A stretch of DNA of 64,000 bases from Cellvibrio sp. PSBB023 (GCF_002007605.1 NZ_CP019799.1:3140001-3204000), one strand, 5' to 3'. Shown: positions 27,878-36,904, counted from the first letter of the stretch. A program made the numbers and translations. Notes: generated by a model not told the origin, from the sequence alone.

Positions 27878-29175
27878 ACGGGGTCGGTCTCGGCATTGAG
27901 CTTCATATTGTGAAAACGGGTTTCATCGAGCATATCTTCACTTTTTGCCACTATCACTGACACTGTCGCATCGCCAGTAATATTGACGGCGGTGCGCACC
28001 ATATCCAAAAAGCGATCCACCCCGATAATCAGTGCAATCCCTTCCACCGGTAAACCTACCGACTGCAACACCATCGCCAGGGTCACCAAACCGACACCGG
28101 GCACACCGGCAGTACCCACTGAAGCCAGGGTGGCGGTAAGAATCACCATCAAATAACCCGCAATACCAATATCGATGTTGTAGGCCTGGGCGATAAAGAC
28201 GGTAGCAACACCCTGCATAATGGCGGTGCCATCCATATTGATGGTGGCGCCCAGCGGCACCGAAAAGCTGGATACTTTGTTGTCCACCCCCAAATCGTGC
28301 TCAACGGTGCGCATAGTGATCGGCAGGGTGGCATTACTGGAAGCAGTACTAAAACCAAAGACCATGACCTTCCACATTTTGCGGAAAAAAATCACCGGAT
28401 TCAGCCCGGAGAAGGTTTTCAGCAACACGCCGTAAACCCCCAAGCCGTGCAGCATCAAGACAAACAGCACAGTAAAGAAATACTTGGCCAGATCCAGAAT
28501 GGCGCCAAACCCCAGGGATGCAAACAATTTCACCAATAGGCAGAACACGCCATAAGGTGCCAATTGCATCAACAGCATGACCATTTTAAGCACAACCTGA
28601 TTCAGGTTCTCAAAAAAGGCCGCCATGTTGGCGCCGATAGTGCCTCCCGTACGGGCAATCGCCACCCCAAAGAGAATTGAAAAGACAATCACTTGTAGCA
28701 TATTGCCTTCGGCCATCGCCTGAATCGGGTTGCTGGGAAATATGCCTACAAAGGTATCTTTAACTGATGGGGCAGTTGGCGCTTCAAAACTGGAGGCAAG
28801 GGCCATATCCACATCACCACCCGGCTGCACAATTACCGCCACCCCCATCGCCAGTGCAATGGCCAACGCGGTGGTCAATAAATACAGCGCCATCGTCTTG
28901 GTGGCCAGCGCACCCATGCGGCTATGGCCACCGAGCGATGCCGCACCGCACACCAGCGAGACAAATACCAGGGGCACAACCAGCAGTTTGAGCGAGGCCA
29001 CGAACACCTGGCCAATGGCATCCAGTACACCATTGATGACAAAGGTCTGCAGCCATTGTCCATGCGGGGTGGTGGGAATTTTGTTGACCTCATCCACGCC
29101 CAGAATCAGGTTAAAAATCACGCCAACCACAATACCCAGCAACATGCCGAGCAAAATCTTGTTAGTCAGGGACAT
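27874..29175 (-). CDS. Dicarboxylate/amino-acid:cation symporter (DAACS family)
   Basis: Na+- or H+-coupled uptake of acidic amino acids or C4-dicarboxylates; inner-membrane trimer of the GltPh fold. 433 residues with about eight TM segments and two re-entrant hairpins. HP1 carries the serine motif STASSNATLP (Asn replaces the usual Ser/Thr) and TM7 carries the Na+-site motif GATINMDGTA; TM8 has the substrate-binding region DRFLDMVRTAVNITGDA, in which the Asp and Arg point to an acidic-amino-acid or dicarboxylate ligand. Monocistronic; convergent with the preceding gene. Confidence 0.92.
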   Translation of the reverse strand: MSLTNKILLGMLLGIVVGVIFNLILGVDEVNKIPTTPHGQWLQTFVINGVLDAIGQVFVASLKLLVVPLVFVSLVCGAASLGGHSRMGALATKTMALYLLTTALAIALAMGVAVIVQPGGDVDMALASSFEAPTAPSVKDTFVGIFPSNPIQAMAEGNMLQVIVFSILFGVAIARTGGTIGANMAAFFENLNQVVLKMVMLLMQLAPYGVFCLLVKLFASLGFGAILDLAKYFFTVLFVLMLHGLGVYGVLLKTFSGLNPVIFFRKMWKVMVFGFSTASSNATLPITMRTVEHDLGVDNKVSSFSVPLGATINMDGTAIMQGVATVFIAQAYNIDIGIAGYLMVILTATLASVGTAGVPGVGLVTLAMVLQSVGLPVEGIALIIGVDRFLDMVRTAVNITGDATVSVIVAKSEDMLDETRFHNMKLNAETDPV

Positions 29176-29255
29176 AGATGAGGCCTCTTGGAATTATGGA
29201 ATGTCGAGGAAAGAACGCTGCGGCGACTAAGCACCGCAGGGCAAGAAGGTAAAGC

Positions 29256-29531
29256 TTATTCGTTGACTGCGTCTTTGAGGGCTTTACCGGCCTTGAAGGT
29301 CACGGTTTTACTCGCCGCGATCTGGATAGTCGCGCCAGTCTGTGGGTTGCGACCCTCGCGCGCGGCGCGCTCACTGACGTTGAAAGAACCAAACCCCAAC
29401 AGGGCAACCGATTCACCGCGGGCCAAGGCATTGGTGATCTGTTCGATAAATGCCGAGACAACCAGGTCCGCCTTATTTACACCCAGGTCAGTGGTATTTG
29501 CCAGGGCAACAACAATATCGGTCTTATGCAT
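29256..29531 (-). CDS. HU-family histone-like DNA-binding protein
   Basis: 91-residue nucleoid protein that bends DNA as a dimer. The HU signature FGSFNVSERAAREGRNPQTGATI, which forms the DNA-clasping beta arm, and the C-terminal KTVTFKAGKALKDAVN are intact. It begins MHKTDIVVALAN instead of the more common MNKSELI, a slight divergence. It diverges from ubiC with about 135 bp between starts, an arrangement also known in Pseudomonas. Confidence 0.95.
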   Translation of the reverse strand: MHKTDIVVALANTTDLGVNKADLVVSAFIEQITNALARGESVALLGFGSFNVSERAAREGRNPQTGATIQIAASKTVTFKAGKALKDAVNE

Positions 29532-29667
29532 AATGAGCTCTCCTTTAGTAGTAGCAGACGGGAGTTTACCTGCTTGCAGTCAGTTGCGGCAGACTTGGCA
29601 CCGGTTTTTCCTCACTCGGGGCAATACAAGCTGATAAACTGCGCCCGCTCACAGCCAGGCAGAGGAG

Positions 29668-30291
29668 ATGGTTTTGCCCAGTGCCATAGTTCATCACCGC
29701 CGTTCCCGCTGGTGCCCGCGCCGGCAACTTGCCCCCCAGTGCCGCCCGCCCGCCATGCTAAACACCTGGCTGGATGACAGTGGCTCGCTCACCGCGCGCC
29801 TGATCGCACTCAGCGATAACCACTTTGCTGTGGATGTGTTGCGCCAGACCATCGCCCTGCCAAGCCCTGATGAGCAGCGCGCATTGCATATGCCGCGCCC
29901 CGGTTATGCACTGATCCGCGAGGTAGTATTGCGCGGCCACCAGCAGCCCTGGGTGTTTGCGCGCAGCGTGCTGCCCCTGTCCAGCCTCACTGGCGAATTA
30001 CGCCACTTGCGCAAACAGGGCAATCGCCCCTTGGGTGCCTTTTTGTTCAGTCAGCCGCACTTAACACGCAGCCCCATTGCAGTGGCGGCATTTAACGCCG
30101 ATGATGGCTATGTGCCTGCCGCCATCGCTCAATCCTATCCCTTGTGGGGACGACGTTCGGTATTTGCGCTGAAAGGTAAACCGCTGTTGGTGAGCGAGGT
30201 GTTCCTGCCCGCGCTGTGCGAGCAGTTGCACGGACATCAACCTATAACAACCAATAACAAGTCATTACCTCTAACGACGGCTTTTATTTGA
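29668..30291 (+). CDS. ubiC: Chorismate--pyruvate lyase UbiC
   Basis: First committed step of ubiquinone synthesis: chorismate to 4-hydroxybenzoate plus pyruvate. Up to 207 residues. Family features: [15 protein letters not shown], the ligand-pocket segments [13 protein letters not shown] and [29 protein letters not shown], and [22 protein letters not shown] near the end with the catalytic-pocket Glu. The start is unusual: GAGGAG directly abuts the ATG at 29668, whereas the in-frame TTG at 29674 has ideal spacing, so TTG may be used. Stop to ubiA start is 10 bp: an operon. Confidence 0.92.
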   Translation: MVLPSAIVHHRRSRWCPRRQLAPQCRPPAMLNTWLDDSGSLTARLIALSDNHFAVDVLRQTIALPSPDEQRALHMPRPGYALIREVVLRGHQQPWVFARSVLPLSSLTGELRHLRKQGNRPLGAFLFSQPHLTRSPIAVAAFNADDGYVPAAIAQSYPLWGRRSVFALKGKPLLVSEVFLPALCEQLHGHQPITTNNKSLPLTTAFI

Positions 30292-30301
30292 AATCTGGCT
30301 T

Positions 30302-31252
30302 ATGACAACTCCCAACAAACCGCGCCGCGCGGCTAAATCCACCGCGGCGATGAAACCTCCACACACTGGCCTGCCACAAGGTATTGTCGCCACCCTCAAA
30401 CACAAGCTGCCGCTGTACTGGCGCCTGATGCGCATGGATCGCCCCATAGGCACCCTGCTGTTGCTCTGGCCGACACTCTGGGCCCTGTGGCTGGCCGCCG
30501 AGGGGGTGCCCAGCCTGAAAAACCTGCTGATTTTTACCCTGGGTGTGATTGTGATGCGCGCCGCCGGTTGTGTGATTAACGATTTTGCCGACCGCAAGAT
30601 CGATGGCAGCGTAGCGCGCACCAAAGATCGCCCACTGGCCACCGGCGCCATTTCCAGCCGAGAGGCGATCGGCTTGTTTATCGGCCTGTGCCTGCTGGCA
30701 TTTGTATTGGTGCTGATGACTAACCTGCTCACGATCGAATTGTCGGTAGGCGGCTTATTGCTCGCCTTTTGCTACCCGTTTATGAAGCGCCACACCCACC
30801 TGCCACAGGTAGTACTGGGCGCCGCATTCGCGTGGGGCGTGCCCATGGCCTACGCTGCTGAAGCGGGTTCGCTGCATGAAAATATCTGGCTGATTTACCT
30901 CGCCGTCGTACTCTGGACAGTGGCTTATGACACCTTTTATGCCATGGTAGACCGCGACGACGACTTGAAAATCGGGGTGAAATCCACCGCGATTTTGTTT
31001 GGCGAGCAGGATCGCCTCATGACGGCCATACTGCAAATACTGTCGCTCTACGCGCTGATTCTGGTGGGAGACCGCTTTGCATTGGGGCTGCTCTACTACT
31101 TGGGCCTGGCGGTGGCAGGTGGTTTGTTTGCGTATCAACAATGGCTGATTCGTTTTCGCGCACGCGAGGCCTGCTTCAAGGCGTTTTTAAACAACAACTG
31201 GGTAGGTGTGGCGATATTTGTCGGGGTCGCTACCGATTACTACTTTCGCTAG
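30302..31252 (+). CDS. ubiA: 4-hydroxybenzoate polyprenyltransferase UbiA
   Basis: Integral membrane enzyme attaching the polyprenyl chain to 4-hydroxybenzoate. 316 residues with about eight TM helices. The two Mg-diphosphate aspartate motifs are clear: [23 protein letters not shown] and [27 protein letters not shown] basic N-terminal extension of about 35 residues ([15 protein letters not shown]) precedes the first helix and is longer than in E. coli UbiA (290 aa). Coupled to ubiC upstream; phoB follows with its own promoter. Confidence 0.95.
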   Translation: MTTPNKPRRAAKSTAAMKPPHTGLPQGIVATLKHKLPLYWRLMRMDRPIGTLLLLWPTLWALWLAAEGVPSLKNLLIFTLGVIVMRAAGCVINDFADRKIDGSVARTKDRPLATGAISSREAIGLFIGLCLLAFVLVLMTNLLTIELSVGGLLLAFCYPFMKRHTHLPQVVLGAAFAWGVPMAYAAEAGSLHENIWLIYLAVVLWTVAYDTFYAMVDRDDDLKIGVKSTAILFGEQDRLMTAILQILSLYALILVGDRFALGLLYYLGLAVAGGLFAYQQWLIRFRAREACFKAFLNNNWVGVAIFVGVATDYYFR

Positions 31253-31284
31253 GACGCACTGAAGTAGCGGCATAAATTTTTAGC

Positions 31285-31302
31285 CTGTCATAAATATGTA
31301 AC
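31285..31302 (+). promoter_or_regulatory. Pho box upstream of phoB
   Basis: CTGTCATAAATATGTAAC fits the 7-4-7 Pho box: a perfect first repeat CTGTCAT, A/T spacer AAAT, and second repeat ATGTAAC with 5 of 7. It lies 80 bp upstream of the phoB ATG, supporting PhoB autoregulation as in E. coli. Confidence 0.7.
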
Positions 31303-31331
31303 ACTGAACTTATTAAATAAGCTGCAACAAT

Positions 31332-31353
31332 AGCTTCACAAACCCGTGAAGCT
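31332..31353. promoter_or_regulatory. Hairpin in the phoB leader
   Basis: Perfect 8-bp inverted repeat AGCTTCAC/GTGAAGCT with a 6-base loop, about 30 bp before the phoB ATG. It may be part of the 5' untranslated leader; role unknown. Confidence 0.35.
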
Positions 31354-31381
31354 TACCCAGGTTTTATCTAGGCAGACAATT

Positions 31382-32080
31382 ATGACCGGTCGTAAAATCC
31401 TTATCGTCGACGATGAATCCGCCATTCGCGATATGCTGCGCGTTGCGCTTGAAATGGCTGAATACCAAGTGCTGGAGGCAAGCAATGCGCAGGATGCCCA
31501 CAGCCTGATTATCGACGAAAAACCCGACCTGATTCTGCTGGATTGGATGATGCCCGGCACCAGCGGCATAGAACTGGCGCGTCGCCTGAAGCGCGATGAA
31601 GTCACCGCCAGCACCCCCATTATCATGCTCACCGCCAAGGGCGAAGAGGACAACAAAATCCAGGGGCTGGAAGTAGGCGCCGACGATTACATCACCAAAC
31701 CCTTTTCGCCGCGCGAACTGGTTGCCCGCCTGAAAGCGGTTCTGCGCCGCGCCGACCCGCAAATTACCGCTGCGCCCATCACCGTGCAGGGCCTGTGCCT
31801 GGACCCGGCCAGTCACCGCGTGACCATCCACGATCAGTCAGTCGATATGGGGCCCACCGAATATCGCCTGCTGGAGTTTTTTCTCACCCATCAAGAAAGA
31901 GCCTATACTCGCAGCCAACTGCTGGATCATGTGTGGGGCGGCAATGTGTATGTGGAGGAGCGCACGGTCGATGTGCATATCCGCCGCCTGCGCAAAGCGC
32001 TGACCATCGACGGTCACGAAGACCTGATCCAGACCGTACGCGGAACAGGCTATCGCTTCTCCACCCGCATCGAAGCCTGA
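31382..32080 (+). CDS. phoB: Phosphate regulon response regulator PhoB
   Basis: OmpR-type transcription factor activating Pho-box promoters on phosphate starvation. With the ATG preceded by AGGCAG (MTGRKILIVDDE) it has 232 residues: receiver domain with D10/D11, phospho-acceptor D54 in LILLDWMMPG and the conserved Lys in YITKPFSP, then a C-terminal winged helix (PTEYRLLEFFLTHQERAYTRSQLLDHVWG...ERTVDVHIRRLRKAL...VRGTGYRF). An earlier in-frame GTG inside the leader hairpin is less likely. A Pho box upstream implies autoregulation; phoR follows 150 bp later. Confidence 0.96.
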   Translation: MTGRKILIVDDESAIRDMLRVALEMAEYQVLEASNAQDAHSLIIDEKPDLILLDWMMPGTSGIELARRLKRDEVTASTPIIMLTAKGEEDNKIQGLEVGADDYITKPFSPRELVARLKAVLRRADPQITAAPITVQGLCLDPASHRVTIHDQSVDMGPTEYRLLEFFLTHQERAYTRSQLLDHVWGGNVYVEERTVDVHIRRLRKALTIDGHEDLIQTVRGTGYRFSTRIEA

Positions 32081-32093
32081 TTACCCTGAATTC

Positions 32094-32203
32094 GCACAAA
32101 GAGACGGACAGTCCTGCAAGACACGCCGTAAATCCATCCCTGGAGGCTCATCGTCGGGATCCATCCCTCCGATGGTCTTGCAGGACTGTCCGTCTCTTTG
32201 TGC
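32094..32203. repeat. 110-bp element with 29-bp perfect inverted ends between phoB and phoR
   Basis: Positions 32094-32122 (starting GCACAAAGAGACGG, ending CTGCAAGAC) are exactly complementary to 32175-32203. The 52-base centre contains a CATCCCTGGAGG box and a second CATCCCTCCGATG, giving further partial pairing. The arms would form a very stable cruciform or mRNA stem. It starts 14 bp after the phoB stop and ends 28 bp before the phoR start. A ten-base piece, GTCCTGCAAG, recurs at 35059-35068. Confidence 0.9.
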
Positions 32204-32230
32204 TCGCTTTTGTGCCACGAGGTTTAGGTC

Positions 32231-33514
32231 TTGTTAAAAGGTTTCAGCGCTGAACTCCAGCGCATTCTGATTATTCTCGCCATTTGCAGTGTGGTCGGTT
32301 TTTTCAGCGACAACTACGCACTCTGGCTGCTACTGGGCTGCGGCGCCTACATTGTGTGGATGCTGTGGCAGATGCGCCGCCTGAACCTATGGCTGCTCAA
32401 ACGCGAGAGCGAACACCCGCCCGAGGCCAGTGGTATCTGGGGGCAGATTTTCGACAACATCTACCAGTTGCAGCGCGACCAGCGCATTGAAAAAGATAAC
32501 CTGCAAGCCGTGATCAAGCGCATTCAGGAAATCAGCTCTGCCCTCAAGGATGGTCTGATTATTCTGGACGCCCGCGGCCACCTGGATTTCTGGAATCCCG
32601 CCGCCCATCGCATGCTCGCCCTGAATACCAAAGACCAGGGCCAATCGGTCATCAATTTTATTCGTCACCCCAAGTTTGTGACCTATTTTGAAGAGGGCAA
32701 TTACGGTGAGCCACTGGAAATTCCCTCGCCGCGTTTTCCCTCCAAATACCTGCAATTTCAAATCACGCCCTTTGGTAAACACGAGCGCTTGATTGTGGTG
32801 CGTGATGTGACGCAATTGCACAACCTGGAAAAAATGCGCCAGGATTTTATCGCCAACGTCTCCCATGAATTGCGTACACCACTGACAGTGATCAACGGCT
32901 ACGTGGAAACCCTCGCCGATAACAACACAGTGCGCAGTTGGGATAAACCGCTACAGCAAATGCTGCAGCAAGCCAAACGCATGTCGCTCCTGATCAACGA
33001 TTTATTGGTGCTGTCCAAACTGGAGACGACGGAAGCGGGCCATAATCACAAGCCCATCAATATCGAACAATTGCTCAGCATTGTAAAAAGTGAAGCTGAA
33101 GTACTCAGCAAGGAAAAAAATCAGCAACTCACGCTGGTGTGCAACAACACAACACGCCCACTGTTGCTGCCGGGCAATGAAAAGGAACTGCACAGTGCCT
33201 TTTCCAATTTAGTGATTAACGCCATCAAATACACCCAGGAAGAAGGGCGCATTACGATTTTGTTATGGCAGGATCAAAAGAATTTCTACATCTCGGTCAG
33301 CGATAATGGCCCCGGCATAGAAGCCCAACATATTCCGCGCTTGACCGAGCGCTTTTACCGCGTTGATGCCAGCCGCAATAGCGGCACTGGTGGCACAGGA
33401 TTAGGTCTGGCGATTGTAAAACACGTATTAATGCGCCATTACGCCGAGTTAAAAATTACCAGCGAATTGGGCAAAGGCAGTATGTTTATTTGCGTCTTTG
33501 CACTGCCGCAGTAA
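32231..33514 (+). CDS. phoR: Phosphate regulon sensor histidine kinase PhoR
   Basis: Membrane kinase/phosphatase partner of PhoB. 427 residues: two closely spaced N-terminal TM helices (about 10-27 and 29-47) with almost no periplasmic loop, as in other PhoR; a charged linker; a PAS domain (about 97-190); HisKA with H212 in NVSHELRTPL; and HATPase with N box NLVINAIKYT, G1 VSDNGPGIE, G2 GGTGLGLAIV. Translation probably starts at TTG behind GAGG; no ATG is available without losing the first helix. The 150-bp gap from phoB holds the long inverted repeat, so phoR expression may depend on reading through it. Confidence 0.95.
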   Translation: MLKGFSAELQRILIILAICSVVGFFSDNYALWLLLGCGAYIVWMLWQMRRLNLWLLKRESEHPPEASGIWGQIFDNIYQLQRDQRIEKDNLQAVIKRIQEISSALKDGLIILDARGHLDFWNPAAHRMLALNTKDQGQSVINFIRHPKFVTYFEEGNYGEPLEIPSPRFPSKYLQFQITPFGKHERLIVVRDVTQLHNLEKMRQDFIANVSHELRTPLTVINGYVETLADNNTVRSWDKPLQQMLQQAKRMSLLINDLLVLSKLETTEAGHNHKPINIEQLLSIVKSEAEVLSKEKNQQLTLVCNNTTRPLLLPGNEKELHSAFSNLVINAIKYTQEEGRITILLWQDQKNFYISVSDNGPGIEAQHIPRLTERFYRVDASRNSGTGGTGLGLAIVKHVLMRHYAELKITSELGKGSMFICVFALPQ

Positions 33515-33571
33515 CAACCCGCAACGACTGCATTCATTATTTTTTATCGCATTTGCGCCTCACACCACAAA

Positions 33572-33587
33572 AGTGATGCGCATCACA
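33572..33587. promoter_or_regulatory. CRP/Vfr-like palindrome upstream of the LPMO gene
   Basis: AGTGATGCGCATCACA contains a perfect 14-bp palindrome (GTGATGC/GCATCAC) and matches the CRP consensus TGTGA-N6-TCACA at 9 of 10 fixed positions. It is about 255 bp upstream of the LPMO start in a roughly 330-bp intergenic region, which suggests a long leader or distal promoter. Catabolite control would suit a polysaccharide-degrading enzyme. Confidence 0.55.
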
Positions 33588-33625
33588 ATTTTTTCAGCTT
33601 TGCAGCAAACGTATTTTTTTCCTCC

Positions 33626-33645
33626 GCATTAATCACAATTAATGC
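33626..33645. promoter_or_regulatory. Perfect inverted repeat in the LPMO upstream region
   Basis: GCATTAAT-CACA-ATTAATGC, an 8-bp perfect palindrome with a 4-base centre, about 40 bp downstream of the CRP-like site. It has the shape of a dimeric regulator operator; the binding protein is unknown. Confidence 0.45.
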
Positions 33646-33842
33646 CAAAACTCGAACGCTTTACCCAAACTATTACTGTCCAAACTGAAAGTCGAACTCG
33701 CCAGTACAACGTTGTCATTTTAGACTCACCGCTGATGCAAAATTCCCTGGCGCCACCCTGCCGGGAATGACTGCACTGAAGTTGCCGCGTCACTCAAGTG
33801 ACACCGGTTATTATTATTTACTTCCCGTAGGAGAGATTCAGA

Positions 33843-35036
33843 GTGAACAACATCAATAAGTGGCACTCACGCCTCAGCCTTAAAAACTGCGGTGTATCCG
33901 CCTTAATCATCAGCCTCAGTTCATTGTTTGCCATCGCCGATGCCAGCGCACATGGTTATGTATCATCGCCTAAAAGCCGTGTGATTCAGTGTAAAGAAAA
34001 CGGCATTGAAAACCCGACTCACCCAGCCTGTATCGCCGCCAAAGCGGCCGGTAACGGCGGCCTCTACACCCCACAGGAAGTGGCTGTCGGCGGTGTGCGC
34101 GACAACCACGAATACTTTATTCCGGATGGCCGTCTTTGCTCCGTAGGCCGCTCTAACCTTTATGGTATGGATTTAGCGCGCACCGACTGGCCAGCGACCA
34201 ACGTCAGTGCAGGCCCATTGCAATTTGTGTGGACTAACACTGCTGCACACAAAACCATGTACTTCCGTTACTACATCACCAAAGAAGGTTACAACCACGC
34301 GCAACCACTGCGCTGGTCTGATCTGGAATTGATTCACGATTCAGGTAAAGCGGATCAGGAACAATTCTCTTACCACACCGTTCAGATGCCACAACGTACT
34401 GGCCGTCACATCGTATACAGCATCTGGCAACGTGACTGGGAAAGAGACGCAGCTGAAGGCTTCTATCAATGTATTGACGTAAACTACGGCAATGGTAATG
34501 GCGGTGGAAACTCTTCAGTAGCGTCCTCCGTGGCCTCGACTAGCTCAAACTCCTCGACTGGTTCCAGCATTTCCAATAACACCTGTGCTGGCTTGGGTAT
34601 CTGGAATCCAACCATTGCTTACCAAAACCCAACCCAAGTACAACACAACGGCAAGCGTTACCAGGCTAACTACTGGACTCAAGGTAACAACCCGGAGAGC
34701 AGCAATGGCCAATACGCTCACTGGCTGGATTTGGGAGCATGCGGTGGCTCCACCACTTCATCCACACCGTCCAGTGTTGCGCCTAGCTCATCCAGCCGTT
34801 CCAGCTCCAGCGTTGCACCCAGTTCATCCAGCGTAGCCTCATCTGTCTCTACCGGTAACTGCACATCTCCCGCCTACGTAAATGGTGCTACCTACGCGAC
34901 CGGCGCTAAAGTCGTTAATGCGGGCAGTGAGTATCAATGTACTGTTGGCGGCTGGTGTACTGTTGGCGGCCCCTATGCGCCAGGTACTGGCTGGGCATGG
35001 CAAAATGCCTGGTCGCTGGTACGCAGCTGCCAGTAA
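33843..35036 (+). CDS. lpmo10A: Lytic polysaccharide monooxygenase AA10 with CBM5 and CBM73
   Basis: Secreted copper oxygenase cleaving crystalline chitin. GTG start behind AGGAGA. Layout in 397 residues: signal peptide 1-36 (cleavage ASA|HGYV), AA10 domain 37 to about 215 with the copper histidine brace H37 (mature N-terminus) and H136 (NTAAHKT); Ser-rich linker (about 220-245); CBM5 (CAGLGIWNPTIAY...NGKRYQANYWTQG...WLDLGAC, about 247-300); second Ser-rich linker; and C-terminal CBM73 (CTSPAYVNGATYATGAKV...WQNAWSLVRSC). The order AA10-CBM5-CBM73 is that of the characterised Cellvibrio japonicus CjLPMO10A. Chitin specificity is inferred from both CBMs. Confidence 0.95.
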   Translation: MNNINKWHSRLSLKNCGVSALIISLSSLFAIADASAHGYVSSPKSRVIQCKENGIENPTHPACIAAKAAGNGGLYTPQEVAVGGVRDNHEYFIPDGRLCSVGRSNLYGMDLARTDWPATNVSAGPLQFVWTNTAAHKTMYFRYYITKEGYNHAQPLRWSDLELIHDSGKADQEQFSYHTVQMPQRTGRHIVYSIWQRDWERDAAEGFYQCIDVNYGNGNGGGNSSVASSVASTSSNSSTGSSISNNTCAGLGIWNPTIAYQNPTQVQHNGKRYQANYWTQGNNPESSNGQYAHWLDLGACGGSTTSSTPSSVAPSSSSRSSSSVAPSSSSVASSVSTGNCTSPAYVNGATYATGAKVVNAGSEYQCTVGGWCTVGGPYAPGTGWAWQNAWSLVRSCQ

Positions 35037-35050
35037 TCGCACCTGCTTGA

Positions 35051-35078
35051 CCGGAACTGTCCTGCAAGTCTGTTCCGG
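35051..35078. repeat. Small hairpin sharing sequence with the phoB-phoR repeat
   Basis: CCGGAAC and GTTCCGG pair around a 14-base loop that contains TGTCCTGCAAG. GTCCTGCAAG also occurs in the arms of the 32094-32203 element, so this may be a decayed relative; the match is short. Confidence 0.35.
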
Positions 35079-35085
35079 ACTGCAT

Positions 35086-35121
35086 AAAAAAACGGCCATC
35101 CTCAGGGATGGCCGTTTTTTT
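35086..35121. terminator. Bidirectional terminator between LPMO and ABC exporter
   Basis: Perfect stem AAAAAAACGGCCATCC/GGATGGCCGTTTTTTT with a 4-base loop, positioned between the two convergent genes. Confidence 0.95.
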
Positions 35122-35131
35122 CACCCACCCA

Positions 35132-36904
35132 TTACACCAGCGGTGGCTGCTCGCCCGGTGATTCCTGTTGGAACTGCAAGCGCGCCAGTTGTTGATAAAG
35201 CTCACTCTGCGCCAGTAATTCAGTGTGGGTGCCCGTCGCCACAATGCGCCCTTGCTGCAACACCAGAATACGATCCGCATTGACTACCGTGGACAAGCGG
35301 TGCGCAATCATAATGGTGGTGCGATTTTGCATGAGCCGCTCCAGCGCCTGCTGTACCACCTGCTCGCTATTGGAATCCAGTGCACTGGTGGCCTCATCCA
35401 GCAACAGGATGGGTCGATCCGCCAGAATTGCACGCGCGATGGCGATACGCTGTTTTTGCCCGCCGGACAAGCGCACACCACGCTCCCCCAAATAGGTATC
35501 CAATCCCTCTGGCAATTGGGTGATAAATTCCAGCGCAAATGCCGCCTCACACGCGGCGATGACTTGCTCGTCAGTCGCCTCCGGCTGAGCGTAACGCACG
35601 TTGTCGCGCACACTGGCAGCGAAGATCACCGGATCCTGCGGCACCAAGGCAATGCGCGCACGCACCGCGTGCAGGTCGGCATCTTTCAGATCGACGCCAT
35701 CGAGCAGCACATGACCGCCCGCTGGATCATAAAAGCGTTGCAGCAGTTGGAATACCGTGGTTTTGCCCGCACCGGATGGGCCGACCAGGGCAATTTTTTC
35801 ACCGGGATTTACCCGCAAATCAAATCCCGCAAATACTGGTGTATCCGGCCGGGAAGGGTAAGCAAAATGCACCGCGCGCATCTCCACCAAACCGGCAGCG
35901 GGTTGCGGCAAGGGCAGGGGATCTGTACACAGTGGCAAGCTGGAAGGTGTCGCCAGCAGCTCCACCAGACGCTCGGTCGCACCGGCAGCGCGCTGCAACT
36001 CGCCAATCACCTCCGAAATCGTGCCCATGGCACTGGCCACAATTACCGCATAAAAAATAAAGGCCGACAGCTCGCCCGCGCTGATCCGCCCCTCCAATAC
36101 ATCGTGGCCACCGACCCATAAAATCAGGGCCACCGCACTGAATACCAGGGTAATCACTGCCGCCACTAACAGCGCTCGCTGCTGTACCCGTTTGACGCCA
36201 GTGGCAAAGGTCGCCTCCACCCGCTGATTAAACACAGAACCCGCCGCCGCTTCATGCCCATAAGCCTGTACTGTGCGAATTTCGTGGATCACCTCGTCGG
36301 TATAAGCGCCAACATGGGCCACCGAATCCTGACTCGCGCGCGCCAATCTGCGTACCCGACGCCCAAAGGCAATGATCGGCACCAGCACAAACGGAATCGC
36401 CACCAGCACCAACGCCATTAACTTCAAGCTGGTCACCGCCAACATCACCAGACCGCCGAGCAATAAGAGTGCGTTACGCAACGCCATGGAGACGCTGGAA
36501 CCAATCACCGTCTCCAACTGGGTGGTGTCATTGGTCAGGCGCGAGAGCACATCGCCCGTACGATTCTGCTCAAAAAATACCGGCGACAAGGTCAGCAGGT
36601 GGGCGAACACCCGGCGACGCAAATCAGCCGTAATGCGCTCCCCCAACCAGGAGACCAGATAAAAACGGGCATAGGTCGCCACCGACATCAGCAAAATGAC
36701 GCCCAACAATCCCAATAAGGCGATATTGAGCAACTCCGCACTCCCTGCCACAAACCCCTTATCGATCACCTGTTTAAGGCCCTGCCCGATCAACAACACA
36801 CAACCGGCCGCAATCACCAAGGCAAGCAGCGCAGCGGCAATACGGGATTTATAAGGCATGAGTAAATCGACCAGAATCTGGCGGCGAGTCAAAGCAGTGG
36901 ACAT
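35132..36904 (-). CDS. ABC exporter half-transporter (MsbA/LmrA-like, permease plus ATPase)
   Basis: 590 residues from ATG (MSTALTRRQILVDLL); a TTG four codons earlier is possible. N-terminal six-TM exporter domain (about 15-310) with the coupling-helix region LTNDTTQLETVIGSSVSMALRN, then a nucleotide-binding domain: Walker A GPSGAGKTT, Q-loop VPQDPVIF, signature LSGGQKQR, Walker B ILLLDEATSALD, H-loop AHRLST. It would act as a homodimer exporting lipids, peptides or drugs; substrate unknown. Monocistronic: a terminator follows it. No membrane-fusion or outer-membrane partner is adjacent. Confidence 0.9.
   Translation of the reverse strand: MSTALTRRQILVDLLMPYKSRIAAALLALVIAAGCVLLIGQGLKQVIDKGFVAGSAELLNIALLGLLGVILLMSVATYARFYLVSWLGERITADLRRRVFAHLLTLSPVFFEQNRTGDVLSRLTNDTTQLETVIGSSVSMALRNALLLLGGLVMLAVTSLKLMALVLVAIPFVLVPIIAFGRRVRRLARASQDSVAHVGAYTDEVIHEIRTVQAYGHEAAAGSVFNQRVEATFATGVKRVQQRALLVAAVITLVFSAVALILWVGGHDVLEGRISAGELSAFIFYAVIVASAMGTISEVIGELQRAAGATERLVELLATPSSLPLCTDPLPLPQPAAGLVEMRAVHFAYPSRPDTPVFAGFDLRVNPGEKIALVGPSGAGKTTVFQLLQRFYDPAGGHVLLDGVDLKDADLHAVRARIALVPQDPVIFAASVRDNVRYAQPEATDEQVIAACEAAFALEFITQLPEGLDTYLGERGVRLSGGQKQRIAIARAILADRPILLLDEATSALDSNSEQVVQQALERLMQNRTTIMIAHRLSTVVNADRILVLQQGRIVATGTHTELLAQSELYQQLARLQFQQESPGEQPPLV

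Noticed and set aside
34500..34870. Serine-codon-rich tracts in the LPMO gene considered as a DNA repeat
   Set aside because: They are codon-level repeats encoding flexible Ser linkers, usual in Cellvibrio secreted enzymes.
35225..36121. 298-codon plus-strand open frame opposite the ABC exporter
   Set aside because: Antisense to intact ABC motifs, with no RBS or recognisable product.
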